64,000 bases of DNA, from the NCBI RefSeq assembly GCF_031456835.1, contig NZ_JAVDVK010000001.1:248001-312000 (forward strand), given 5' to 3'. The notes under the pieces are model-generated. The model did not search any database. It had not been told where the DNA came from and saw only the letters and a program-made list of their open reading frames with translations. Made by a program: the position numbers and the translations under genes. The stretch's first letter is position 1, and each line of letters starts with the position of its first letter. Shown piece after piece: positions 33,835-42,847 of the stretch. This DNA is from Leifsonia shinshuensis. GTDB lineage: Bacteria; Actinomycetota; Actinomycetes; Actinomycetales; Microbacteriaceae.

Positions 33835-35361
33835 TCACGCCACGGTGACCTGGATGCTGTGCAGCCCCGTCGCGCCGTCCGGCACCACATCGCGCACCGT
33901 GGAGGTCTGCACCAGGCCCTTCGCGTCCGTGGCGCGCACGCGCAGCGTGTGCGCGCCGGGCGTCGCGTCCCAGTCGTACCGCCACTGCCGCCAGGTGTCC
34001 GCCGAGATCGCGTCCGCCAGGGTCGCCTGCTGCCAGGGGCCGTCGTCCACACGCACCTGCACGGCGCTCACGCCGACGTGCTGTGACCAGGCGACGCCGG
34101 CGACGGTGACCGTGCCCGCCTTCACCTGGCGTCCGGACGCCGGGACGTCGATGCGCGACGACAGCTTGACCGGGCCCATCTCGGACCAGCCGCGGTCGGT
34201 CCAGTAGGAGGTGTGCTCGTCGAACCGGGTCACCTCCAGCGACACCACCCACTTGGTGGCCGAGACGTAGCCGTACAGGCCGGGCACGACCATCCGCACC
34301 GGGTAGCCGTGCTCGAGCGGCAGCGGGGAGCCGTTCATCCCGACGGCGAGGATCGCGTTCCGCTCGTCGGTCAGCGCCTCCAGCGGCGTGCTCGCCGTCC
34401 AGCCGTCCTGGCTGGTCGAGAGCACCATGTCCGCGTCCGCCGACGGCTTCGCCCGCGCCAGCAGGTGCCGGATGGGGTAGCCGAGCCAGGTGGCGTTGCC
34501 GATCAGGTCGCCGCCGACCTCGTTGGAGACGCACGTCAGCGTGGTGGTCGACTCCTCAAGCGGAAGCTTCAGCAGCTCGGCGAAGGTGAGCTCGACCTCC
34601 TGCTCGACCATGCCGGTGATCCGCAGACGCCACGAGGCGGGATCGATCCCGGGGATCTGGAGGGCGGTGTCGATGCGGTAGAAGTCCGCGTTGGGCGTGA
34701 TGATCGGCGACAGGCCCGGGATGTCGAAGGATGCGGCTGCCGGCACGGGAGGGGCGGTGCGCGCCGGCGCGGGGAGGCGGATGGCCGCCCGCGCCGCAGA
34801 GGCGGCGCGGAAGCCGCCCGCGACGGCCTGACCGACGATGAGGGCGAGCGCCCCGCCCGCCGCCGTAGCGGCGGTGGTCCCCACGAACCGGCGGCGGCTC
34901 ACCCGACCCTCGGGCGCTATGCGCGTGGGTTCGGTGTCGCGCAGCAGCCGCATCAGCGTGCCGAGGACGAGGATGGCCACGACCGCCGCGAGCACGGACG
35001 GGATGGCTTCGAGCAGTCCGTTGCCCGCGCGGGTCACCGCGGCGACGACCCCGACGGCGCCGCCCAGGCCGATCAGGATGCGTCCCCGCGGAGGCCGGAT
35101 GCGCTCCAGCCATCCGGCCAGCGCCGCACCGGCCAGCACCACGATGCCGAGCGAGACGATCAGGAACGCCTTGTCGCCCGTCCCGAACAGGCCGATCACG
35201 GCCTCCTTCACCCAGGCCGGGGCGAGGTCGATCAGCAGCGCGCCCACCGTCAGGACCGGGCTGCCGTTCTGGATCACGAACGCGCTGACCAGCTCGCCTG
35301 CGCCGACGCCGGCGACCACGCTCGCCACGCCCGCGGCCGCCGGCCGCCAGAACTCCGTCAC
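33835..35361 (-). CDS. Membrane-anchored sulfite-oxidase-family molybdoenzyme
   Basis: A 508-residue protein. Residues 1-145 hold about four hydrophobic helices. A twin-arginine-like motif SRRRFVGTTAATAAGG follows at 155-170 with another helix. The outer catalytic part has a molybdopterin domain with Mo-ligating Cys277 (TTTLTCVSNEVGG) and a C-terminal dimerisation-type domain (residues 400-508). A Tat motif after several transmembrane helices is an unusual but known layout in actinobacteria. It probably acts outside the membrane as a sulfite dehydrogenase or related enzyme. It closes the molybdenum island, 45 bp from the MoeZ-like gene. Confidence 0.9.
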   Translation of the reverse strand: MTEFWRPAAAGVASVVAGVGAGELVSAFVIQNGSPVLTVGALLIDLAPAWVKEAVIGLFGTGDKAFLIVSLGIVVLAGAALAGWLERIRPPRGRILIGLGGAVGVVAAVTRAGNGLLEAIPSVLAAVVAILVLGTLMRLLRDTEPTRIAPEGRVSRRRFVGTTAATAAGGALALIVGQAVAGGFRAASAARAAIRLPAPARTAPPVPAAASFDIPGLSPIITPNADFYRIDTALQIPGIDPASWRLRITGMVEQEVELTFAELLKLPLEESTTTLTCVSNEVGGDLIGNATWLGYPIRHLLARAKPSADADMVLSTSQDGWTASTPLEALTDERNAILAVGMNGSPLPLEHGYPVRMVVPGLYGYVSATKWVVSLEVTRFDEHTSYWTDRGWSEMGPVKLSSRIDVPASGRQVKAGTVTVAGVAWSQHVGVSAVQVRVDDGPWQQATLADAISADTWRQWRYDWDATPGAHTLRVRATDAKGLVQTSTVRDVVPDGATGLHSIQVTVA

Positions 35362-35428
35362 GGGCTCAACCTATGTCGCCCGGCTGGAAGCGCGCCACGA
35401 GGCGGCGGGCATGACAGGCTTGGGGATC

Positions 35429-38017
35429 ATGTCCGACAGCACCGCACCCTCCGTCCGCCGACTGCGCGTGGAGGACATCCCCGGCTGGTCCGGGCCCGGC
35501 TCCGTCAGCGAGGACGCGGTCTACGAGACGTTCATCTCCTGGGTGGAGGAGGGCGGCATCCAGCTGTACCCGGCCCAGGACGAGTCGGTGATCGAGGTCA
35601 TCGATGCGGCCAACCTCATCCTGAGCACCCCCACAGGAACGGGCAAGTCGCTGGTGGCCGTCGGCGCCCACTTCGCCGCCCTCGCCCGCGGCGAGCGCAC
35701 CTACTACACCGCTCCGATCAAGGCGCTGGTGTCGGAGAAGTTCTTCGCCCTGGTCGACATCTTCGGTGCCGAGAACGTCGGCATGACGACCGGCGACTCC
35801 GCCGTCAACGCCGACGCGCCGATCGTGTGCGCGACGGCCGAGATCCTAGCCAACCTGGCGCTCCGCCACGGCGACGAGACGCCGGTCGGCCAAGTCGTGA
35901 TGGACGAGTTCCACTTCTACTCGGACCCGGATCGGGGCTGGGCCTGGCAGGTGCCGCTGCTGACCCTGCCGCACACCCAGTTCGTGCTCATGTCGGCCAC
36001 CCTCGGCGACGTCACCGCGCTCGCCGCCGACCTCGAGCGACGCACCGGCCGGCCCACCGCGACGGTCACCGGCGTCGAGCGGCCGGTGCCCCTGCACTAC
36101 TACTACGAGGTCACGCCGGTCCACGAGACCATCGAGGACCTGCTCCACACCGGTCAGTCGCCCATCTACGTCGTGCACTTCTCGCAGCTGGCCGCCCTGG
36201 AGCGCGCGCAGTCGCTGTCGAGCGCGAAGATCGCGAGCCGGGAGCAGCGGGAGGCGATCGCCGAGCTCATCGGCGAGTTCCGGTTCACGACGAGCTTCGG
36301 CAAGACCCTCGCCCGCCTGCTGCGGCAGGGGATCGGCGTGCACCACGCGGGGATGCTTCCCAAGTACCGCCGCCTGGTCGAGCAGCTGGCCCAGCGGGGG
36401 ATGCTGCGCGTCATCTGCGGGACGGACACGCTCGGCGTCGGCATCAACGTGCCGATCCGCACGGTGCTGCTCACCGCCCTCACGAAGTTCGACGGCACCC
36501 GGATGCGGCAGCTCAACGCCCGCGAGTTCCACCAGATCGCCGGTCGCGCGGGCCGTGCCGGGTTCGACACGGCCGGGACGGTCGTCGCCCAGGCCCCCGA
36601 GCACGAGTCGGAGAACCTCAAGGCGCTCGAGAAGGCCGGCGACGACCCCAAGAAGCGCCGCAAGATCGTCCGGAAGAAGGCGCCCGAGGGCTTCGTCTCC
36701 TGGGGCGAGCCGTCGTTCCGCCGGCTGATCGAGGCGGAGCCCGAGACGCTCACCTCCTCGATGCAGATCACCAGCGCGATGCTCATCAACGTGATCGGGC
36801 GCGGCGGTGACGTGTACGGCCACGTCCGCGCGCTGGTGTTTGACAACCACGAGCCCTGGAAGCGGCAGCTCGCGCTGGCCCGGCGTGCCATCGAGCTGTA
36901 CCGGTCGCTGCTGACGGCCGGCGTGGTCGAGGCGGTCCGCACCGGCGACGGGGTGGAGATCCGGCTCACCGTCGACCTGCAGCCCAACTTCGCCCTCAAC
37001 CAGCCGCTGTCTCCGTTCGCGCTCGCCGCCTTCGAGCTGTTCGACATCGAGTCTCCGGTCTACGCCCTCGACATCGTCTCCGTCGTCGAGGCGACCCTCG
37101 ACGACCCGCGGCCCGTGCTCTCCGCCCAGCAGTACCATGCGCGCGGCGAGGCGGTCGCGGCGATGAAGGCGGAGGGCATCGAGTACGAGGAGCGGATGGA
37201 GGCGCTCGAGGAGGTCACCCACCCGAAGCCCCACGACATCCTGCTGCACGAGGCGTTCGCGACCTACGCCTCCAGCCAGCCCTGGGTGGCCGACTTCGAG
37301 CTGCGGCCCAAGTCGGTGGTGCGCGACCTGTACGAGCGGGCGATGACGTTCGGCGAGTTCATCGCCTTCTACAAGCTGGCGCGGTCGGAGGGCGTGGTTC
37401 TCCGCTACCTGTCCGACGCGTACCGCGCGCTCAACCAGACGGTGCCGCTCGACCTCCGCACGGAGGACCTGCGCGACATCGTGGAGTGGCTCGGCGAGCT
37501 CGTGCGCCAGGTCGACTCGAGCCTCCTCGACGAGTGGGAGGAGCTCGTCCACCCCGACGCCGCCCGCCACGCCGCCGAGGCGACGGAGCTTGCGCCGCCG
37601 GCACCCCGCAACGTGACGACCAACCGGCGCGCGTTCTTCGTGCTCGTGCGCAACGAGCTGTTCCGGCGGGTCCAGCTCGCCGCCCTCGACCGGGTGAACG
37701 ACCTGGGCGTGCTCGAGGCGGAGGCCGCCGTGCTCGCCGGAGGGATCGCCCCCTTCACCGAGGCGCAGTGGGACCAGGCGCTCGAGGGGTACTACGCGGA
37801 GCACGACGAGATCCTGACCGACGCCTCCGCCCGCTCGGCGGCGATGATCATCGTCGACGAGGAGCCGGAGGGCGAGACCGGGATCTGGCGCGTCCGGCAG
37901 ATCCTGGCCGACCCGGAGGGGCACCACGACTGGGGGATCGCGGCGGACGTGCTGCTCGATGACTCGGCCCGCGAGGGGGTCGCGGTGGTGCGGGTGACCT
38001 CCGTCGGCCGCCTCTGA
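35429..38017 (+). CDS. DEAD/DEAH-box helicase with C-terminal DUF3516
   Basis: An 862-residue SF2 helicase. Walker A is STPTGTGKSLVAVG, the DEAH-equivalent box is VVMDEFHFYSD, motif III MSATLGD, and motif VI HQIAGRAGRAGFDTAG. The C-terminal 350 residues match DUF3516, giving the Ski2/Mtr4-related actinobacterial helicases likely to act on RNA. The second ATG of the frame is chosen because GGGGATC precedes it and MSDSTAP is a typical start; an ATG six codons earlier is possible. It is divergent from the membrane molybdoenzyme. Confidence 0.9.
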   Translation: MSDSTAPSVRRLRVEDIPGWSGPGSVSEDAVYETFISWVEEGGIQLYPAQDESVIEVIDAANLILSTPTGTGKSLVAVGAHFAALARGERTYYTAPIKALVSEKFFALVDIFGAENVGMTTGDSAVNADAPIVCATAEILANLALRHGDETPVGQVVMDEFHFYSDPDRGWAWQVPLLTLPHTQFVLMSATLGDVTALAADLERRTGRPTATVTGVERPVPLHYYYEVTPVHETIEDLLHTGQSPIYVVHFSQLAALERAQSLSSAKIASREQREAIAELIGEFRFTTSFGKTLARLLRQGIGVHHAGMLPKYRRLVEQLAQRGMLRVICGTDTLGVGINVPIRTVLLTALTKFDGTRMRQLNAREFHQIAGRAGRAGFDTAGTVVAQAPEHESENLKALEKAGDDPKKRRKIVRKKAPEGFVSWGEPSFRRLIEAEPETLTSSMQITSAMLINVIGRGGDVYGHVRALVFDNHEPWKRQLALARRAIELYRSLLTAGVVEAVRTGDGVEIRLTVDLQPNFALNQPLSPFALAAFELFDIESPVYALDIVSVVEATLDDPRPVLSAQQYHARGEAVAAMKAEGIEYEERMEALEEVTHPKPHDILLHEAFATYASSQPWVADFELRPKSVVRDLYERAMTFGEFIAFYKLARSEGVVLRYLSDAYRALNQTVPLDLRTEDLRDIVEWLGELVRQVDSSLLDEWEELVHPDAARHAAEATELAPPAPRNVTTNRRAFFVLVRNELFRRVQLAALDRVNDLGVLEAEAAVLAGGIAPFTEAQWDQALEGYYAEHDEILTDASARSAAMIIVDEEPEGETGIWRVRQILADPEGHHDWGIAADVLLDDSAREGVAVVRVTSVGRL

Positions 38018-38095
38018 CGCTCCCGGCGCACCGCCGGTTTGACCCTGCGGAGGCGTCGTGTGAGTATCGTCACGGTGTCTGAACAGCGCCAGGTC

Positions 38096-38126
38096 CCTTG
38101 CATGAACTCCGAACGAAGCCTTGCAT
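38096..38126. promoter_or_regulatory. CCTTGCAT direct repeat upstream of the phosphate transporter
   Basis: CCTTGCAT occurs at 38096-38103 and 38119-38126, 23 bp apart (about two helical turns) and 50 bp before the transporter start. A possible -10 (TATCGT, 38065-38070) lies just upstream. It does not match the PhoB/PhoP boxes I know. A regulatory role is a guess. Confidence 0.3.
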
Positions 38127-38175
38127 CGGGAGGGACTGATCCGACACGAGCAGCGTCATCGCGAGAAGGGGAACG

Positions 38176-39384
38176 GTGGACCTCACCCTCATCGTCGTGC
38201 TGGTCATCCTGCTGGCGCTCTTCTTCGACTTCACGAACGGCTTCCACGACACCGCGAATGCGATGGCGACACCCATCGCGACCGGCGCCATGCGGCCGAA
38301 GGTCGCCGTCGCGCTGGCGGCGGTGCTCAACCTGATCGGCGCCTTCCTGTCCACCGAGGTGGCCAAGACCATCTCGGGCGGCATCATCAAGGAAGGCGAC
38401 GGCGGCGTGCAGATCACGCCGACGCTCATCTTCGCGGGGCTGGTCGGCGCCATCGTCTGGAACATGGTGACGTGGCTCTTCGGCCTGCCGTCGTCCTCCA
38501 GCCACGCCCTGTTCGGTGGCCTGATCGGCGCCGCGATCATCGGCGCGGGCATCCAATCGGTCGACTTCCTCGTGGTGCTCGACAAGGTCATCCTGCCTGC
38601 CGTCATCGCGCCGTTCACCGCCGGAGTGGTGGCCTGGAGCGCGACCAAGCTCGCGTACTGGATCACCCGCCGCTACGACGGCCGCCCCGACGGCCGCGGA
38701 GGCTTCCGCTACGGCCAGATCTTCTCGTCGTCGCTGGTCGCCCTGGCGCACGGCACCAATGACGCGCAGAAGACCATGGGCGTCATCACGCTGACCCTCA
38801 TCGCGGCCGGAATCCAGCCGACAGGGTCCGGACCCGAGACGTGGGTCGTCATCGCCTGCGCGCTGGCCATCGCGCTCGGCACCTACTCGGGCGGCTGGCG
38901 CATCATCCGCACGCTCGGCCGCGGCCTCACCGAGGTGAAGCCCGCTCAGGGCTTCGCCGCGGAGACCAGCACGGCCGCGACGATCCTGGCGTCGAGCCAC
39001 CTCGGCTTCGCGCTGTCGACCACGCAGGTCGCCTCCGGCTCGGTGATCGGCTCGGGACTCGGCCGTCGCGGATCGTCCGTGCGCTGGGGCACGGCCGGCC
39101 GGATCGCCATCGGCTGGGCGCTGACGCTGCCCTCCGCCGCCATCGTCGGAGCTGTTGCGGCGCTGGTCGCCGATGTCGGGCCGATCGGCGTCGTGATCGA
39201 CACCCTCGTCGGCGCCGCCGTCGTCACCTACATCTTCTGGCGCGCATCCCGCAACCGGGTCACCAGCGAGAACGCGGTCAAGCCCGTCCCGCTGCAGGGA
39301 AAGAGCGAGGTGGCCGCCTCCGGCAAGGCCGTCAAGATCGAGAAGGTCAAGCCGCTGAAGCGTCCGCGGAGGGAGTCCGCATGA
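38176..39384 (+). CDS. pit: Low-affinity inorganic phosphate transporter (PiT family)
   Basis: A 402-residue membrane protein of the PiT family, which imports metal-phosphate driven by protons. Both halves carry the duplicated signature: FTNGFHDTANAMAT near residue 20 and ALAHGTNDAQKTMG near 195. About ten helices are seen, with a basic tail (VKPLKRPRRESA). The GTG start is supported by GAGAAGGGG. Its stop overlaps the ATG of a small membrane protein (ATGA), so the pair is co-translated. Confidence 0.94.
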   Translation: MDLTLIVVLVILLALFFDFTNGFHDTANAMATPIATGAMRPKVAVALAAVLNLIGAFLSTEVAKTISGGIIKEGDGGVQITPTLIFAGLVGAIVWNMVTWLFGLPSSSSHALFGGLIGAAIIGAGIQSVDFLVVLDKVILPAVIAPFTAGVVAWSATKLAYWITRRYDGRPDGRGGFRYGQIFSSSLVALAHGTNDAQKTMGVITLTLIAAGIQPTGSGPETWVVIACALAIALGTYSGGWRIIRTLGRGLTEVKPAQGFAAETSTAATILASSHLGFALSTTQVASGSVIGSGLGRRGSSVRWGTAGRIAIGWALTLPSAAIVGAVAALVADVGPIGVVIDTLVGAAVVTYIFWRASRNRVTSENAVKPVPLQGKSEVAASGKAVKIEKVKPLKRPRRESA

Positions 39385-39713
39385 TCGACTGGGGAGCCTT
39401 CGTGCTCGTCTTCGCCGCGTCCCTGATCGGGGCGTGCGTGGTCGTCGCCTTCTACGCGCTCGGCACGCGGTTGCTGGCGGTCGCCGGCCGCGCGCTGTTC
39501 GTCGAGCCGGTGGAGTTCACGGACGCGATCACCGTGCTGACGCCGGAGAAGGCAGCGAAGCTGCAGCGCAAGGCCGAGAAGGCCCAGCGCAAGAACCCGC
39601 TGACGGCCGGCCAGAAGCGCCTCGCCCTGACCGCTGCGTACGCGTGCTTCACGGGCTGCGCCCTGGCCGTGATCTACGGGCTGTACCTGATCATCCCGTA
39701 CTTCCACCAGTAG
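39381..39713 (+). CDS. Small membrane partner of the PiT transporter
   Basis: A 110-residue protein with an N-terminal helix (FVLVFAASLIGACVVVAFYAL), a charged cytoplasmic middle rich in Lys (AAKLQRKAEKAQRKNPLT) and a C-terminal helix (CFTGCALAVIYGLYLIIPYF). The tight ATGA overlap with pit suggests a dedicated accessory subunit or regulator; its function is unknown. Confidence 0.82.
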   Translation: MIDWGAFVLVFAASLIGACVVVAFYALGTRLLAVAGRALFVEPVEFTDAITVLTPEKAAKLQRKAEKAQRKNPLTAGQKRLALTAAYACFTGCALAVIYGLYLIIPYFHQ

Positions 39714-39745
39714 GGGAGCGCGCCGAGCGACCGCTGCTCGAGCCG

Positions 39746-39879
39746 CACATTCGTGACGAATGCGCGGAACGCGCTCGCGGGAGGCGACATTCAGCACGAA
39801 TGTTCCCCTGCCCGCGCTCACACATTCGTGACGAATGTGCGGAACGCGCTCGTGGGAGGCGACATTCGGCACGAATGTC
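39746..39879. repeat. Duplicated 59-bp unit carrying four copies of a 17-bp palindrome
   Basis: Two units (39746-39804, 39821-39879) differ at only four or five positions. Each holds two palindromes of the form ACATTCNNNACGAATGT, at 39747, 39787, 39822 and 39862. The first and third read ACATTCGT-G-ACGAATG(T/C). Spacing is 40, 35 and 40 bp. It lies between the convergent Pit-partner and uracil permease genes. Confidence 0.88.
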
Positions 39880-39910
39880 GCCCCCGGTGAGTCGGGGTCG
39901 GCGGGTCGCC

Positions 39911-41188
39911 TCAGTCGGTGCCGCGCACCCGGGAGATCGCGTTCATGACGTGGTAGACAACGATCGCGGCGATCGCGCCGAGGGCGATGCCGTTGAAGGT
40001 CAGCTGCCCGAGGTTGAGCGTGAAGTCGCCGATGCCGATGATGAGGGCCGTCGCCGCCGTGAACTGGTTCTTCGGCTTCGAGAAGTCGACCTTGTTGTCC
40101 AGCCAGATCTTCACGCCGATGATGCCGATGAGGCCGTACAGCGCCGTCGTGACGCCGCCGAGCACGCCCGCCGGGATGGTGTTGATGACCGCGCCGACCT
40201 TGGGGGAGAGGCCGAGCAGGATGGCGACGATGCCCGCGACCCAGTACGCGGCGGTCGAGTAGATGCGCGTCGCCGCCATCACGCCGATGTTCTCGCCGTA
40301 CGTGGTGGTCCCGGAGCCGCCGAAGAACCCGGCGACGGTGGTCGCGAGCCCGTCCGCGAACAGTGCGCGGCCGGTGAGCCGGTTCACCGACGGATCGGTC
40401 AGCTGCGCGACGCCGCGGATGTGCCCCACGTTCTCGGCGATCAGCACCAGCACCACGGGGAGGAACGCCGGCAGGATGCCCCAGGTCGAGGCCGGAGCGG
40501 TGAACGGGTTCGCCGGAAGGGTGAACTGCGGCAGCCCGACCCAGTCGGCCTTCGCGACACCGCTGAAGTCGACCTGGCCGACCAGGCAGGCGAAGACGTA
40601 GCCGACCGCGACGCCGAGGAAGATCGACAGCCGCCCGAGCATCCCGCGGAACAGCACCGTGCACAGGATGACCGCGGCGAGCGTGACGAGGGCCGTCACC
40701 GGCGCCTTGGCGAAGTTCGCGCCGGCGGCGGGCGCCAGGTTGAAGCCGATCAGCGCGACGATCGCGCCGGCGACGACGGGCGGCATGAGTCCGTCGATCC
40801 ACCGCGTCCCGGTGCCGACCACGATGAGCCCGACGATGGCGAGCAGGATGCCGGTGACGACGATCCCGAACAGCGCGGACGGCATCCCGTGAGCCTTGGT
40901 CGCCGCGACGATCGGCACGATGAAGGCGAACGACGAGCCGAGGTAGCTGGGCAGCCGGTTGCCGGTGATCACGAGGAACAGCAGCGTGCCGACGCCCGAG
41001 AAGAGCAGCGTGGTGGCCGGCGGGAAACCGGTCAGCAGCGGCACCAGGAACGTCGCCCCGAACATGGCGACGACGTGCTGCGCGCCGAGGCCGATCGTCC
41101 GTGGCCAGGTCAGCCGTTCGCCGGGCAGCACGATCTCGTGCGCCCCCACCTTCTTGCCGTCGCCGTGCAGCGTCCAGGGCAGAGCCAT
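39911..41188 (-). CDS. uraA: Uracil/xanthine-type NCS2 permease (UraA-like)
   Basis: A 425-residue nucleobase:cation symporter of the NCS2 family with about fourteen hydrophobic segments. Typical blocks are LGAQHVVAMFGATFLVPLL, the substrate-site glutamate in LIAENVGHIRGV, and GGSGTTTYGENIGVMAATR, the second glutamate motif that points to uracil permeases. The ATG start gives the usual cytosolic lead-in. It is divergent from a second, purine-type permease. Confidence 0.92.
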   Translation of the reverse strand: MALPWTLHGDGKKVGAHEIVLPGERLTWPRTIGLGAQHVVAMFGATFLVPLLTGFPPATTLLFSGVGTLLFLVITGNRLPSYLGSSFAFIVPIVAATKAHGMPSALFGIVVTGILLAIVGLIVVGTGTRWIDGLMPPVVAGAIVALIGFNLAPAAGANFAKAPVTALVTLAAVILCTVLFRGMLGRLSIFLGVAVGYVFACLVGQVDFSGVAKADWVGLPQFTLPANPFTAPASTWGILPAFLPVVLVLIAENVGHIRGVAQLTDPSVNRLTGRALFADGLATTVAGFFGGSGTTTYGENIGVMAATRIYSTAAYWVAGIVAILLGLSPKVGAVINTIPAGVLGGVTTALYGLIGIIGVKIWLDNKVDFSKPKNQFTAATALIIGIGDFTLNLGQLTFNGIALGAIAAIVVYHVMNAISRVRGTD

Positions 41189-41304
41189 GCGTGTCCTTCA
41201 CAGGTCTCGAGTCGGAATAGGCTTGATGCTGCGCATTCGCGCACTACCCGACGAACCTGAGTCCTCGCCGGGTCACCGCCCACAAGATCCTACGGGAGTC
41301 GACC

Positions 41305-42753
41305 ATTTCCGCTTCGACCAGCGCGCCCACGTCCGCCCCTGGGCGCATCGACCGCTTCTTCGAGATCAGTGCCCGCGGCACCACCTGGGGCACCGAGGTG
41401 CGCGGCGGCGTCCTGACCTTCGTCACCATGGCGTACATCGTCATCCTGAACCCCCTGATCCTGGGCGGGACGAAGGATGTCGTCGGCCACACGCTCGGCA
41501 CCACCCAGGTGGCCGCCGTCACGGCGCTCAGTGCCGGCGTGATGACCCTGCTCTTCGGCCTGATCGCCCGGCTCCCGTTCGCGTTCGCCGCGGGTCTCGG
41601 CATCAACTCGTTCCTCGCCGTCAACGTGGTCAAGATCCTGACCTGGCAGGAGGCGATGGGCCTCGTCGTCATCAACGGCATCATCATCGTCCTGCTGTCG
41701 GCCACCGGATTGCGGAAGCTCATCTTCAACGCTGTGCCCGCCCAGCTGAAGACGGCGATCACCGTCGGCATCGGCCTCTTCATCGCGTTCATCGGCTTCG
41801 TGGACAGCGGATTCGTCCGCACCACGACGCTGTCGTCGCCGCCCGTCCAGCTCGGCGAGGCGGGCTCCATCGCGACCCTCCCGACCATCACGTTCCTGAT
41901 CGCGCTGGTCATCATGGGCGTGCTCATGGCCCGCAAGGTGAAGGGCGCCCTGCTGATCGGCATCGTCGCGGCGACCGTCGTGGCGATCATCGGCGAGGCG
42001 ATCTGGCACGTCGGACCGTCGTTCGGCAAGAACCCCGCCGGCTGGAACCTCACCGTGCCGCAGCTGCCGACCTCCCTCGTCTCGCTGCCCGACCTCAGCC
42101 TGGTCGGCCAGGTCGACCTGTTCGGCGCGTTCGGCCGGATCGGCGCGCTGGCCGCGATCATGCTGATCTTCACGCTGGTCTTCACCAACTTCTTCGACGC
42201 CATGGGCTCCATGACGGGTCTGGCGCGCAGCGCCGGGCTGGCCAACGAGGACGGCACGTTCCCGCGCCTCCAGTCCGCGCTGATCGTGGAGGGCGTCGGC
42301 GCGATCGTCGGCGGCGGAACCTCCGCGTCGTCCAATACGGTCTTCGTCGAGTCGGCCTCCGGCATCGGCGAGGGCGCGAAGACCGGCTTCGCCAGCGTCG
42401 TCACCGGCGTGCTGTTCCTCCTCGCGATGTTCTTCACGCCGCTCACCCAGGTGGTGCCGCTCGAGGTCGCCGCCGCGGCGCTGGTGGTCGTCGGTGCGCT
42501 CATGGTGGTGCAGATCCGGCACATCGACTTCTCGGAGTTCTCGGTCACGCTGCCGGTGTTCCTCACCATCATCGTCATGCCGCTCACCTACTCGATCGCG
42601 AACGGCATCGGCGTCGGCTTCATCAGCTGGGTGCTCATCCGCTCGCTCGCGGGCAAGGCCAAGGAGATCAGCCCGCTGCTGTGGATCGTGGCCGCCGGCT
42701 TCCTGATCTACTTCGCCCGCGGGCCCATCGAGGGACTGCTCGGCCAGGTCTGA
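41305..42753 (+). CDS. AzgA/PbuG-type purine permease with probable ATT start
   Basis: A 482-residue permease of the AzgA-like hypoxanthine/guanine/adenine group: EVRGGVLTFVTMAYIVILNP, FAAGLGINSFLAV, FTNFFDAMGSMTGLAR and SSNTVFVESASGIGEGA. Conserved family sequence (GRIDRFFEISARGTT) begins well before the first in-frame GTG at 41398. No ATG, GTG or TTG lies between the in-frame stop at 41224 and that GTG. ATT at 41305 has GGGAG six bases upstream and yields MSASTSAPTSAPGRIDRFFE, a typical N terminus. A terminator follows. Confidence 0.85.
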   Translation: MSASTSAPTSAPGRIDRFFEISARGTTWGTEVRGGVLTFVTMAYIVILNPLILGGTKDVVGHTLGTTQVAAVTALSAGVMTLLFGLIARLPFAFAAGLGINSFLAVNVVKILTWQEAMGLVVINGIIIVLLSATGLRKLIFNAVPAQLKTAITVGIGLFIAFIGFVDSGFVRTTTLSSPPVQLGEAGSIATLPTITFLIALVIMGVLMARKVKGALLIGIVAATVVAIIGEAIWHVGPSFGKNPAGWNLTVPQLPTSLVSLPDLSLVGQVDLFGAFGRIGALAAIMLIFTLVFTNFFDAMGSMTGLARSAGLANEDGTFPRLQSALIVEGVGAIVGGGTSASSNTVFVESASGIGEGAKTGFASVVTGVLFLLAMFFTPLTQVVPLEVAAAALVVVGALMVVQIRHIDFSEFSVTLPVFLTIIVMPLTYSIANGIGVGFISWVLIRSLAGKAKEISPLLWIVAAGFLIYFARGPIEGLLGQV

Positions 42754-42766
42754 CAGCCGTCCGACG

Positions 42767-42794
42767 AGACCCTGAGGGGCTTCCCTCAGGGTCT
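42767..42794 (+). terminator. Terminator hairpin after the purine permease
   Basis: AGACCCTGAGGG and CCCTCAGGGTCT pair over about 12 bp around a short loop, 14 bp after the stop. Only a mixed AGTCGGGGG follows, with no U-tract. Confidence 0.75.
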
Positions 42795-42847
42795 AGTCGG
42801 GGGTTATCCGGATACCGGCGCCGGGCCGCCGCCGCTTGACTGGATCC

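Noticed and set aside
35846..37927. A 693-codon open frame antisense to the DUF3516 helicase
   Set aside because: Low-complexity translation and no start signals; the sense frame has all helicase motifs.
39746..39879. CRISPR array or transposon end
   Set aside because: Only two long units with conserved content between them, palindromes of 17 bp, and no transposase or cas gene nearby.
41398..42753. GTG at 41398 as the start of the purine permease
   Set aside because: It would remove 31 residues that contain the conserved RIDRFFEIS lead, and it has no ribosome-binding site.
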